From: Vulcanimicrobiota bacterium
GTDB taxonomy: Bacteria; Vulcanimicrobiota; Vulcanimicrobiia; Eremiobacterales; Eremiobacteraceae
Direction of reading: 5' to 3'
Length of the DNA stretch: 14,460 nucleotides
NCBI GenBank assembly: GCA_019232725.1
Contig: JAFANK010000224.1
Span: forward strand, 1 to 14,460
Numbering within the stretch: the stretch's first letter is position 1; each line of letters starts with the position of its first letter. A program made the translations under genes and the position numbers. Positions 1-7,050 of the stretch are shown here, piece by piece. The notes under the pieces were generated by a model that saw only the letters and a program-made list of their open reading frames with translations, had not been told where the DNA came from and made no database searches.

Positions 1-920
1 GCGATGGCGCGCAGGCGCGCACGTGCCTGCCGAGCCAAGGCGAGGGCCTGCGTCAGCAGCGCGGGGCCTTGTGTTGCCATCTGCATGCGCGCGACGTCCA
101 ACGATGCGATCATGACCAGCAGCGGACTCGTGCTCTGCAACACGCGCAGCGCGCTGGATAGCCGCTCGCGGTCGATGCGAGTCCCGCGGACATGCAACAT
201 AGCCGCCTGGCTCATCCCGGCGATCAGCTTATGCGTGGAATTGACGCAGGCATCAGCGCCCGCGACCGTCGCGCAGACCGGTAATTCGGGGTGGAACCGA
301 AGGTGCGGACCCCAAGCTTCGTCCACGAGCAACAGCTTGCCACGTGCATGCACGATCCGCTCGATCGCCACCAGATCGGCAGTAGCCCCGAAGTAGGTAG
401 GGCTCGTGACGAAGATTGCTTTGGCACTCGGGTTTGCCGCAAGCGCGCGCTCGACTGTTGCCGGTGTCACGCAGTGATCGATCTGCAGCACGGGGTCCAC
501 TTCCGGCTGCATGTACACCGGTCGGGCGCCGCTCAGCACCAAGGCGCCGACCACGGAGCGATGGCTGTTGCGCGGCACGAGCACGGTGTCGCTCGTTTTC
601 ATCGTCGCCAGAAACATCGCTTGGTTTCCAGCTGTGGAGCCGTTGATCAAAAAGTATGTGTCGTCGGCGCCATAGGCGGCCGCGGCAAGCTCCTGGGCGT
701 CACGGATGGGTCCGCGCGGAGCGTTGAGGTCGTCTAAGCCCGGCACTTGCGTGAGGTCGAGTTTGAGGACGTCGTCACCGATGATGCTGCGCAGCCGGTC
801 ATGCATGCCCGCGCCGTGTTTGTGGCCGGGCGTGTGGAACGAGATCGTGCCCGCGCGCGTATATGCCAAGAGCGCATCAAGATACGGCGTCACGGTCTGG
901 TCGAGCGAGGTCATCACCAT
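1..920 (-). CDS. Orn/Lys/Arg decarboxylase-family PLP enzyme, partial (C-terminus beyond left edge)
   Basis: Reading the minus strand from an ATG at 920 gives 306 uninterrupted residues that run off the window, so this is the N-terminal part of a longer protein. Family signatures are clear: SFHTPGHKHG near residues 27-36, FLINGSTAGNQA near 90-101 (PLP phosphate contacts), VPRNSHRS near 116-122, the PLP-ring aspartate block VDEAWGPH near 199-206, and the Schiff-base lysine in STHKL at residue 231. This is the fold-type I major domain of the short, Gram-positive/cyanobacterial type of amino-acid decarboxylase, which feeds polyamine synthesis by decarboxylating arginine, lysine or ornithine. The substrate cannot be told, because the C-terminal domain is missing. 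Two starts are possible, ATG at 920 or at 914, and neither has a strong Shine-Dalgarno. The gene is divergent from the quinone oxidoreductase, with 80 bases between the starts. Confidence 0.9.
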   Translation of the reverse strand, partial: MVMTSLDQTVTPYLDALLAYTRAGTISFHTPGHKHGAGMHDRLRSIIGDDVLKLDLTQVPGLDDLNAPRGPIRDAQELAAAAYGADDTYFLINGSTAGNQAMFLATMKTSDTVLVPRNSHRSVVGALVLSGARPVYMQPEVDPVLQIDHCVTPATVERALAANPSAKAIFVTSPTYFGATADLVAIERIVHARGKLLLVDEAWGPHLRFHPELPVCATVAGADACVNSTHKLIAGMSQAAMLHVRGTRIDRERLSSALRVLQSTSPLLVMIASLDVARMQMATQGPALLTQALALARQARARLRAI

Positions 921-1000
921 TGCGGCACCAAACGTCCGGACAGCATGCCGAGCGTCAGTTGCACGCGCCACGCGACATCCCTCTGGCTTTGGGCAAACGA

Positions 1001-1996
1001 ATGAAAGCATTGCGCGTGCTTGGAGGCGAGCGTCCGCAGCTTGAGATCGCAGACGTTCCTGCTCCGGCGCCAGGCCCGCGTGAAGCGCTCATCCGCGTCA
1101 ACGCCGCAGGCCTCAACCGCGCCGACCTCTTACAGGCGCTCGGGCGCTACGCTCCGTCGCCCGGCGCGTCGCCCACCATCTTGGGTATAGAATTCGCCGG
1201 CGTCGTAGAGCAGGTGGGCCCGAGCTGCTCGCGGGCAGTCGTGGGCCAGCGCGTGTTCGGTCTGGCCGGTGGCGGAGCACATGCCGAGTACGTCGTGATT
1301 CCCGAAGTGCTGCTCGTCGACGTGCCTGCATCGATGGGTGACGTGGAAGCCGGCGCAACGCCGGAAGTGTTCATCACCGCTCATGACGCGCTTGTGACGC
1401 AAGCGGGCCTTCGAAGCAGCGATACGGTGCTTGTGCATGCCGCTGCTTCCGGCGTCGGGTTGGCAGCGCTCCAACTCGCGGCCCTAGCGGGATGCAAGGC
1501 GTTCGGCACCGTGCGCACGCCGCACAAGATCAGCGCTGTCGAGGACATCGCGAAGGAGCGAGGCATCTTTCCCGAGCCGCTGATCTGCAATGGGGATATC
1601 TTCGACCAGGCGGTGCTCGCCGGCACGAACGGCACAGGCGTTGACGTAATCCTCGACCTGGTCGGTGCTGCCTACTTCCAGCGCAATTGTTCCGTGCTCG
1701 CCACGCTCGGGCGCATGGTCTGCGTTGGAACGATGAGTGGCGCGACTGCGTCACTAGACCTTGGCGTGCTGCTCCAGAAGCGGCTGCGAGTGTACGGCAC
1801 GGTGTTGCGAAGCCGCACGCTAGAAGAAAAGGCGGCTGCCACGGCGGCATTCGCGCGTGACGTCCTTCCGCAGATCGCAAGCGGCCGCATCGGCCCTGTC
1901 ATCGACCGGACGTTTACGCTCGAGCAGGCCGCCGATGCCTATCGCTATATGGCAGAAAATCGCAATGTCGGCAAGATCGTGTTGACCATGCGTTAA
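1001..1996 (+). CDS. NAD(P)H:quinone oxidoreductase, PIG3-like (zinc-independent MDR family)
   Basis: A 331-residue medium-chain dehydrogenase/reductase. The N-terminal GroES-like domain carries GLNRADLLQALGRY (about 37-50) and ILGIEFAGVVEQVG (60-73), the pattern of PIG3-type quinone oxidoreductases. The nucleotide-binding domain has the AASGVGLAALQLA turn at about 148-160 and ends with IASGRIGPVIDRTFTLEQAADAYRYM and a GKIVL close. No structural zinc cysteine cluster is seen, as expected of the zinc-independent branch. Such enzymes reduce quinones or other alpha,beta-unsaturated carbonyls with NADPH in the cytoplasm; the true substrate is unknown. The frame is open further upstream, but the ATG at 1001 begins MKALRV, the usual start of the family. 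Its TAA stop at 1994-1996 overlaps the stop of the convergent acetyltransferase gene. Confidence 0.92.
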   Translation: MKALRVLGGERPQLEIADVPAPAPGPREALIRVNAAGLNRADLLQALGRYAPSPGASPTILGIEFAGVVEQVGPSCSRAVVGQRVFGLAGGGAHAEYVVIPEVLLVDVPASMGDVEAGATPEVFITAHDALVTQAGLRSSDTVLVHAAASGVGLAALQLAALAGCKAFGTVRTPHKISAVEDIAKERGIFPEPLICNGDIFDQAVLAGTNGTGVDVILDLVGAAYFQRNCSVLATLGRMVCVGTMSGATASLDLGVLLQKRLRVYGTVLRSRTLEEKAAATAAFARDVLPQIASGRIGPVIDRTFTLEQAADAYRYMAENRNVGKIVLTMR

Positions 1997-2802
1997 CGAG
2001 CATCGTTGACGCATTCGTATTCCACCATTTCTTGGCCGTCAGCGTTTGTGAACGCCCTCACGCGCCGCATACCGAGCTTTGCAGCGACACGTGCCGACCG
2101 GGCGTTGGCCGGCCGCACGTGCGCGACAAGCTTCGCAAGCTGCAGCGTTTCAAACGCGTAGCGCTGGACCGCGTGCGCGGCTTCAAATGCATAGCCGTGG
2201 CCTTGGAAACGGGGAAGCAGCATCCATGTCATCTCGACATCAGGTGGCATCGGCGTGAGCCCGCTCTCCCCCAAGGTGTCACCGTTTTGTGGATCGACGA
2301 TCGCCCAGTCGCCGTAGCCGACGCTATAGCGGCGCACTGTCTCTTCGAGCGCATCTTGGGCCTGGGCGTCGGACATCGGCACGAAATCGTGAAGGTGCAG
2401 CATCAACTCCGGGTCCTGCACCATGCGGAAGAAGGCATCACGATCCGCCAGCGTCCAGCGCCGCAGTTGCAGCCGTTCGGTCGCGATCACGGGGTCAGGA
2501 AGCGTCAGCGTGTACAGCCACCACTGTTTGCGCGCGTTGCGATCCCGTGGATTGCGATCGAAATACAAGCTCATGCGGACGGCGTCGGTCGTCTCGATGT
2601 CATGATAGTGTCGCCGGACGTAGCTGTCGCCGCGATCCTGACCCATCCGTCGCGCGCTTTGCACCACACGGGCCACTTCGAACCGCTGGCCACGCCAGCG
2701 AAACGTGCGGGGTAACGCAGGCTCACCACGCGACATCGCGCCCGGATCGAATGCTCCCGCTTCGGGTGCGATGCGTTCGCTGATGAATTGCGTCTGTTGC
2801 AC
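1993..2802 (-). CDS. GNAT acetyltransferase with an N-terminal DUF6504-like domain
   Basis: A 269-residue protein in two parts. Residues about 33-100 contain FRWRGQRFEVARVV and end in QWWLYTL, a short beta-rich pattern resembling the DUF6504 family of small stand-alone proteins (family name from memory, moderate certainty). Residues about 104-265 are a RimJ/RimL-type N-acetyltransferase: RLQLRRWTLADRDAFF, the acetyl-CoA loop LPRFQGHGYAFEA at 196-208, and NARSARVAAKLGM at 233-245. It should use acetyl-CoA on a protein N-terminus or a small amine; the target is unknown. The start is GTG at 2802, nine bases after the HNH stop, so it is probably translationally coupled. It is the last gene of the pdxST cluster. 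Its TAA overlaps the TAA of the opposite gene within the palindrome GTTAAC. Confidence 0.85.
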   Translation of the reverse strand: MQQTQFISERIAPEAGAFDPGAMSRGEPALPRTFRWRGQRFEVARVVQSARRMGQDRGDSYVRRHYHDIETTDAVRMSLYFDRNPRDRNARKQWWLYTLTLPDPVIATERLQLRRWTLADRDAFFRMVQDPELMLHLHDFVPMSDAQAQDALEETVRRYSVGYGDWAIVDPQNGDTLGESGLTPMPPDVEMTWMLLPRFQGHGYAFEAAHAVQRYAFETLQLAKLVAHVRPANARSARVAAKLGMRRVRAFTNADGQEMVEYECVNDAR

Positions 2803-2811
2803 GTCCGGGGG

Positions 2812-3342
2812 CTAGGCTTCGATACGCTCCTCGATGGAGACGTCATACAGGAACAAGAACTTATACCATTCGCCGGGCACGGTGTGCCGCTTGATCTGGA
2901 TCCAGGGGATGTACTTCGGCGTGCGCGGTTTGCGCCGAAGACCCATGTTGGCGTCGTGCGGCGTGCGATTGTTCTTGCGGTTGTTGCAGATGAGGCACGC
3001 GCAGACGAGATTCTCCCAGGTCGACGGACCGCCCGAGCTACGCGGCACGACGTGGTCGACCGTCATTTGTCCCTCGCCCTTGCGCCCGCAGTACTGGCAC
3101 GTGTAGTCGTCGCGCAGCAGCACGTTTTTCTTGGTGAGCGCCACCTTCTGACGCGGTCGCCGGATGTAATACAGCATCCGTATGATCGACGGCATGCGCA
3201 TCTCGATCGTCGCCGAGCGCAGCAGCCGTTCGTGGTGATGGAGGATCTCGGCCTTGCCGGAGAACACGAGCTTGACCGCGCGCTGCAGCGACGTCACGTT
3301 GAGCGCTTCGTACGTCGCATTGAGCACGAGCACGTCGGTCAT
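2812..3342 (-). CDS. HNH endonuclease
   Basis: A 176-residue HNH nuclease of the stand-alone bacterial family. The N-terminus has VLVLNATYEALNVTSLQRAVKLVFSGKAEIL (in pieces 4-14 and 15-34), a conserved lead-in of this family. The nuclease core has a zinc ribbon formed by C82/C85 and C116/C119, catalytic H97 in VDHVVPRSSGG, N111 in the WENLV block, and N120 just after the second Cys pair (CNNRK). The C-terminus is basic (LRRKPRTPKYIPW). All core residues are present, so it looks active. Its biological target is unknown in this family and no modification methylase, toxin partner or phage gene lies nearby. Its ATG overlaps the upstream TGA as ATGA (3339-3342). Confidence 0.93.
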   Translation of the reverse strand: MTDVLVLNATYEALNVTSLQRAVKLVFSGKAEILHHHERLLRSATIEMRMPSIIRMLYYIRRPRQKVALTKKNVLLRDDYTCQYCGRKGEGQMTVDHVVPRSSGGPSTWENLVCACLICNNRKNNRTPHDANMGLRRKPRTPKYIPWIQIKRHTVPGEWYKFLFLYDVSIEERIEA

Positions 3343-3668
3343 TGCGTCGTGCCTACTTTGCGCACGTACTCGATCTGCAGCTGCGTGAGCATGCCTTCGA
3401 TGGCACGCAATGCATCGATCTCCATGATGGCGCGCACAGCACCGAGCAACGCGTTGGCGGCATCGATCGCGGCACGCGCCTCGGTCATGTTCGGCGGAGT
3501 ATCGGCGCTGGCACGCAGCAGCTCTGCGGCGACGGGGACGTCGACGCGCAACTGGGTGGCCGCGGTTTCGATCAGCAAGGAGAGCATGCTGAAGGCAAGA
3601 TCACGCACCGGCGGGACATCGTGCATGGCGATGTCCCCTGGGTGGCTGACGTTTTCTGTGCCGCTCAT
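3339..3668 (-). CDS. DUF1844-like small helical protein
   Basis: About 109 residues from ATG 3668. The pattern FSMLSLLIETAATQL near residues 26-40, then EARAAIDAANALLGAV and a terminal LTQLQIEYV, matches the helical layout of DUF1844 proteins, which have no established function. The resemblance is by eye and moderate. The frame continues upstream to ATGs at 3692 and 3731. The latter lies inside a GC hairpin (3728-3745) and has no ribosome site. A GGAG lies 11 bases before 3668, so 3668 is preferred, though 3692 is possible. The stop overlaps the HNH start by four bases, so the two genes should be co-translated. Spacing to pdxT is 91 bases. Confidence 0.72.
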   Translation of the reverse strand: MSGTENVSHPGDIAMHDVPPVRDLAFSMLSLLIETAATQLRVDVPVAAELLRASADTPPNMTEARAAIDAANALLGAVRAIMEIDALRAIEGMLTQLQIEYVRKVGTTQ

Positions 3669-3727
3669 CGCGTGGTGTTCTCCACGCTTCATCTTAAGCG
3701 CGTAGGGGTAGGGGTCCCTGCAGCGTA

Positions 3728-3745
3728 GCACGCCGCGGCGCGTGC
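3728..3745 (-). other. GC-rich hairpin between pdxT and the DUF1844-like gene
   Basis: A perfect 6-bp inverted repeat, GCACGC and GCGTGC, with a 6-base GC loop lies 14 bases after the pdxT stop. There is no T-run after it on the minus strand, so it is not a standard intrinsic terminator. It could act as an RNA-processing or stability element separating pdxST expression from the downstream three genes. A chance GC palindrome is also possible. Confidence 0.35.
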
Positions 3746-3759
3746 GGGTGGTGCCGGCG

Positions 3760-4389
3760 TCAGCCTTTCGCGGCTTCGACCATTTTGACGAAGTATGCGT
3801 GAATGCGCGTGTCGTCCGTCAACTCAGGGTGAAACGACGTGCCGAGCAGGTTTTTTTGCCAGACCATGACGCCTTTGCCGTCGACGTAGGACAAGATGTG
3901 TGCGCCGCCCCACGCCGACTCGATCCAGGGTGCGCGGATGAAGACGCCGGGAAACGGTTTGCCGTCGAGCCCTTCGATCTCGAGCGGTTCTTCTGCGCTC
4001 TCCGTTTGCCGGCCGAACGCATTGCGCTTCACTTCGATGTGCAACAGTCCCAGCGTCGGCTGCTTCGCGCCGACGACTTTGTCCGCCATGACGATCATGC
4101 CCATGCACGTGCCCCAGATCGGCATGCCCGTACGTGCGCGGTCATGCAAGGGCTTTGCAAGTTGAAAACGCTCGAGCAGATTGGCGACCGTGGTCGATTC
4201 GCCGCCGGGAATGATGAGACCGTCGACCGACTTGAGATCTTCAGGCGTTTTGACGCGCACGGGCTCGACTTTGCAGGCACGCAATGCCGCGATGTGCTCT
4301 TCGATGTCGCCTTGCAGCGCGAGCACGCCGACGCGCAGGCGTCCCTTGGACGGCTCTTTCGCCGTCTCGCTTTTCTTGGTCGCCGGCAT
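3760..4389 (-). CDS. pdxT: PdxT, glutaminase subunit of pyridoxal 5'-phosphate synthase
   Basis: A 209-residue class I glutamine amidotransferase. Landmarks: GVLALQGDIEEH at 21-32, the oxyanion loop PGGEST at 61-66, the nucleophile C95 in WGTCMGM, the family signature VKRNAFGRQ at 120-128, and the catalytic pair H187/E189 in SFHPEL. It hydrolyses glutamine and passes ammonia to PdxS. The first 17 residues (lysine-rich) are longer than usual; a shorter start is not obvious. In the nucleophile loop the usual alanine is methionine (GTCMG rather than GTCAG), a tolerated change. The ATG is five bases after the pdxS stop, so the pair is one transcriptional unit. Confidence 0.97.
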   Translation of the reverse strand: MPATKKSETAKEPSKGRLRVGVLALQGDIEEHIAALRACKVEPVRVKTPEDLKSVDGLIIPGGESTTVANLLERFQLAKPLHDRARTGMPIWGTCMGMIVMADKVVGAKQPTLGLLHIEVKRNAFGRQTESAEEPLEIEGLDGKPFPGVFIRAPWIESAWGGAHILSYVDGKGVMVWQKNLLGTSFHPELTDDTRIHAYFVKMVEAAKG

Positions 4390-4394
4390 ATCCG

Positions 4395-5279
4395 CTACCA
4401 GCCGCGGCCGGCCAGCAGCTGCTCTTTCGGTATCTGGCTGATCTCCAGGCCCGCCATCGGTGCACCCAGCTCTTTGCTGACCTCCAGCACGATCTTCGGA
4501 TCGTCGAAGTAGTGCGTCGCTTCCACAATGGCTTTTGCGGTCTTGGCTGGGTTTGCGCTCTTGAAGATGCCGGAGCCGACGAAGACACCTTCGCTGCCCA
4601 GCTGCATGCAGAGCGCAGCATCCGCTGGTGTTGCGATGCCGCCCGCGACGAACATGACCACCGGGAGCCGCCCTGCTTGCGCGACTTCTCGAACGAGTTC
4701 GACCGGACTGCCGAGATCGCGCGCGACGCTGACGAGTTCTTCCTCGGGCAGCACGGAGAGACGGCGGATGTCGTCTGTGACTTGGCGCAGATGACGGATC
4801 GCTTCGACGATGTTGCCTGATCCAGCCTCACCCTTTGTGCGGATCATCGCGGCGCCTTCGGCGATGCGCCGCAGCGCCTCACCGAGGTTGCGGGCGCCGC
4901 ACACAAAGGGGACCGTGAAGGGCCGTTTGTCGATGTGATACGACTCGTCTGCGGGCGTGAGCACTTCGCTCTCGTCGATGAAGTCGATCCCAAGCGCTTC
5001 GAGCACTTGCGCTTCGACGAAGTGGCCGATGCGGGCTTTTGCCATGACCGGTATGGTCACAGCGTCCATGATGCGCTGGACGACTTCGATCGCGGCCATG
5101 CGTGCCACGCCGCCTTCTTTGCGGATGTCCGCCGGAACGCGCTCGAGCGCCATGACCGCCACCGCGCCCGCTTCTTGGGCGATGATGGCCTGCTCCGGCG
5201 TGGTGACGTCCATGATGACGCCAGCCTTGAGCATTTGCGCGAGTCCGCGCTTGACTTTTTCGGTGCCTTTTTGCTTCAC
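4395..5279 (-). CDS. pdxS: PdxS, synthase subunit of pyridoxal 5'-phosphate synthase
   Basis: A 294-residue protein matching the family along its whole length. It makes PLP from ribose 5-phosphate, glyceraldehyde 3-phosphate and ammonia in a dodecamer decorated with PdxT. The catalytic residues fall at D24 (VIMDVTTPEQA), K81 (VMAKARIGH) and K149 (IRTKGEAGSGN), the numbering known from Bacillus PdxS. The C-terminal GRGW tail is also typical. The start is GTG at 5279 with GAGG about seven bases upstream. It is the first gene of the cluster, with a 189-base upstream gap that must hold the promoter. Confidence 0.98.
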   Translation of the reverse strand: MKQKGTEKVKRGLAQMLKAGVIMDVTTPEQAIIAQEAGAVAVMALERVPADIRKEGGVARMAAIEVVQRIMDAVTIPVMAKARIGHFVEAQVLEALGIDFIDESEVLTPADESYHIDKRPFTVPFVCGARNLGEALRRIAEGAAMIRTKGEAGSGNIVEAIRHLRQVTDDIRRLSVLPEEELVSVARDLGSPVELVREVAQAGRLPVVMFVAGGIATPADAALCMQLGSEGVFVGSGIFKSANPAKTAKAIVEATHYFDDPKIVLEVSKELGAPMAGLEISQIPKEQLLAGRGW

Positions 5280-5468
5280 GATTATTCCTCGACGATCGCT
5301 TGTCGCATGGGGAGCTGTCGCTTCATGCTTCTCAATTACTATGCTATCAAAATCAGTCCGTCATGGGTACCCCCGTTCGTAGGCCTTCGGGGGCGTTGGC
5401 AGCTGAAACGTTCGGCTGCATGGCCGCAGGCCGGCGCGTTGAACAGCGTTCTCTAAGATTGGCGAGCG
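5280..5468 (-). promoter_or_regulatory. Leader/promoter region of the pdxST cluster
   Basis: The gap between the small membrane protein stop and pdxS. On the minus strand it holds, in order, GC-rich palindromic sequence (5410-5435), a hairpin of CCCCCG and CGGGGG around a 12-base loop (5370-5393), an AT-rich island (5331-5357) that is the best place for a sigma-70-type promoter, and the pdxS ribosome site GAGGA near 5287. The minus 10 and minus 35 boxes are weak, so I do not assign them. No MocR/PdxR-type direct repeats were seen. Confidence 0.4.
5370..5393 (-). other. Hairpin upstream of pdxS
   Basis: A 6-bp perfect stem (CCCCCG with CGGGGG) closes a 12-base loop containing GGCC. No T-run follows on either strand, so it is weak as a terminator for the pilT pair. 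It lies just upstream of the AT-rich island where a pdxS promoter would sit, so it may be an operator-like or transcript-end element. Confidence 0.35.
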
Positions 5469-5729
5469 TTAGTGGTTGGTCTTGCTTGCAGGCGCTGTAT
5501 GTGACCGCACTGGTATCCGGTGGGGTGTGGCTTTGGTCGCGGTGTGCTGGACAGTGGTTGACGTCGTCAGCGCGGCCTGCGCTGCCTTGTCACGCTGGAT
5601 GAAATACGCGCCGGTGTATTTGCCCGCCTCGACCGAGAGGATAAGGACACTGATCGCGACCAGCACCGTCGTGGGAGCGAAATACGGTGAGTACCAATCG
5701 CCTTGCGACGGGCGCTTGCTGCCGCTCAC
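5469..5729 (-). CDS. Small single-pass membrane protein, pilT-linked
   Basis: An 86-residue protein not recognised as a known family. A short polar N-terminus (SGSKRPSQGDWYSPYF) is followed by one hydrophobic helix at about 19-37 (TTVLVAISVLILSV). A Thr/Ala/His-rich, probably disordered tail of about 40 residues follows. The GTG start at 5729 overlaps the pilT TGA as GTGA, which argues strongly that it is a real co-translated gene. By position it could help anchor or tune the pilus-retraction machinery at the membrane, but that is inference only. It is too short for a known pilus assembly platform protein. Confidence 0.72.
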   Translation of the reverse strand: MSGSKRPSQGDWYSPYFAPTTVLVAISVLILSVEAGKYTGAYFIQRDKAAQAALTTSTTVQHTATKATPHRIPVRSHTAPASKTNH

Positions 5730-6862
5730 TGGTACGTGCCCATCTCCTGCATGTCGGCGCCGCTCGTGATGTGTCCTTCGATGGCAAGACGGAACTCGGT
5801 CGGGCGATCGGCCTTGGAGTACGCCTCCTTCTCCGTGACCAGACCGCTTTGATACAGATCGATGAGCGATTGTGTGAAGGTCTGCATGCCATCGAAGCGC
5901 CCACCGGAGATGTACTGATACATCTCGCTGAACTTGCCTTCCATCACAAGGCTCTTGATCGTGGGCGTCGCGACTAAGACCTCCACCGCCGGCACGACAC
6001 CCGAGCCGTCCAAACGCGTCAGCAGTCGCTGCGAGACGATGCCGCGCAAACTGGTCGCCAGCTGCACCATGAACATCTTGCGGTTCGCCTCGGGCAGGGC
6101 GTCCATGATGCGTTCCACTGCCTGGGTCGTGTTCTGCGTGTGCAGCGTGGACAGCACCAAGTGACCTGTCTCAGCAGCGGTGAGCGCCGTGATGATCGTC
6201 TCGGGATCGCGCATCTCACCGATGAGGATGACGTCAGGGTCTTGGCGCAGCGCTTGCCGCAGTGCGATGGTGAACGATTCGGTGTCGATACCGACCTCGC
6301 GTTGCGAGATGATCGACATCTTATCGACGTGGATATACTCGATCGGGTCCTCGATGGTCACGATATGGCGCCGCTGCGTCGCATTGATGTGGTCGATCAT
6401 GGCCGCAAGCGTGGTCGACTTACCGGTGCCGGTAGCACCGGTCAACAGGACGATGCCGTCGCGATGTTCGCACAGCGCACGCAAGCTCGTGGGCAGCCGC
6501 AGCTCTTCAAAACTCGGGATGTCCAAGCGCACGGATCGAAACGCGCCGCTGACCGTTCCCCGTTGGAAATATGCGTTGACACGAAACCGCCCGTGGCCGT
6601 GCAGCCCGTAGGCATAGTCGAGTTCCTTGGTCTCCATGAACTCTTGTTGCTGCGCGTGCGTCATCGATGAGAAGATGAGGTTCTCGCATTCGGGCAGCGA
6701 GAGCGGACGCTCGGAGAGCGGCTTGAGCACCCCATGCGCGCGCGCCATGGGCGGCGCGGCAGCCTTGAGGTGTAAGTCCGATGCGCCGAGCGCAAGCATC
6801 TGGCGCAGCAAACTGTCGAGTTCAGGGGGCTTTTGAACGTCGCGAGCGACCATGCTGTCCAC
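5726..6862 (-). CDS. pilT: PilT-type twitching motility/type IV pilus retraction ATPase
   Basis: A 378-residue hexameric secretion-type ATPase, typical PilT length. The N-terminal PAS-like part starts LLRQMLALGASDLHLKAA, the classic opening. Then come Walker A GATGTGKST (142-150), Asp box TIEDPIEY (169-176), Walker B DVILIGEMRDPET (210-222), with the AIRAGE-equivalent region unclear, and His box TGHLVLSTLHT (232-242). It should depolymerise type IV pili at the inner membrane. The GTG at 6862 is chosen over ATG 6853 because AAGGAG at 6873-6878 is 10 bases from the GTG but 19 from the ATG. Longer in-frame extensions upstream lack family similarity. It is divergent from ispE. Confidence 0.96.
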   Translation of the reverse strand: MDSMVARDVQKPPELDSLLRQMLALGASDLHLKAAAPPMARAHGVLKPLSERPLSLPECENLIFSSMTHAQQQEFMETKELDYAYGLHGHGRFRVNAYFQRGTVSGAFRSVRLDIPSFEELRLPTSLRALCEHRDGIVLLTGATGTGKSTTLAAMIDHINATQRRHIVTIEDPIEYIHVDKMSIISQREVGIDTESFTIALRQALRQDPDVILIGEMRDPETIITALTAAETGHLVLSTLHTQNTTQAVERIMDALPEANRKMFMVQLATSLRGIVSQRLLTRLDGSGVVPAVEVLVATPTIKSLVMEGKFSEMYQYISGGRFDGMQTFTQSLIDLYQSGLVTEKEAYSKADRPTEFRLAIEGHITSGADMQEMGTYQ

Positions 6863-6872
6863 GCGTGAATGG

Positions 6873-6878
6873 CTCCTT
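6873..6878 (-). promoter_or_regulatory. pilT Shine-Dalgarno
   Basis: AAGGAG on the minus strand, 10 bases before GTG 6862. It decides the pilT start in favour of the GTG over the ATG nine bases further in. Confidence 0.6.
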
Positions 6879-6969
6879 GAAAAAGGTGGTTGCTTCGGCC
6901 GGCGTCTTGTGCGGCCTGGAGGTCCGCCGCAGCGCAGACCTAAACGTCGTCCATGCCCAGGACTTTCCT

Positions 6970-6997
6970 TAGAATTATCGGCATTTCGACCGATGCC
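6970..6997. promoter_or_regulatory. Candidate promoter/operator in the pilT-ispE divergent gap
   Basis: The 188-base divergent gap has one AT-rich patch, with TAGAAT at 6970-6975 on the plus strand and GATAAT on the minus strand covering 6974-6979. Beside it are two interlocked inverted repeats: ATCGG (6977-6981) with CCGAT (6990-6994), and GGCAT (6980-6984) with ATGCC (6993-6997). Good minus 35 boxes are not visible. It may be a shared control point, but the evidence is thin. Confidence 0.25.
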
Positions 6998-7050
6998 TGG
7001 AGCCGCGTGTCGCGGGACATGCAACCGACGTGTGAGTCCAGCCCGACGCC

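Noticed and set aside
863..1000. 46-codon upstream extension of the quinone oxidoreductase
   Set aside because: The extension has no family similarity and would run into the divergent gene; MKALRV at 1001 is the usual family N-terminus.
2788..3705. A 305-codon plus-strand frame opposite the HNH and DUF1844-like genes
   Set aside because: The opposite strand carries clear HNH motifs and a 4-base gene overlap; the plus frame has no recognisable features.
6421..6443. 8-bp inverted repeat ACCGGTGC/GCACCGGT
   Set aside because: It lies in the pilT Walker A codons (Gly-Ala-Thr-Gly-Thr-Gly), where repeated Gly/Thr codons create the palindrome by chance.
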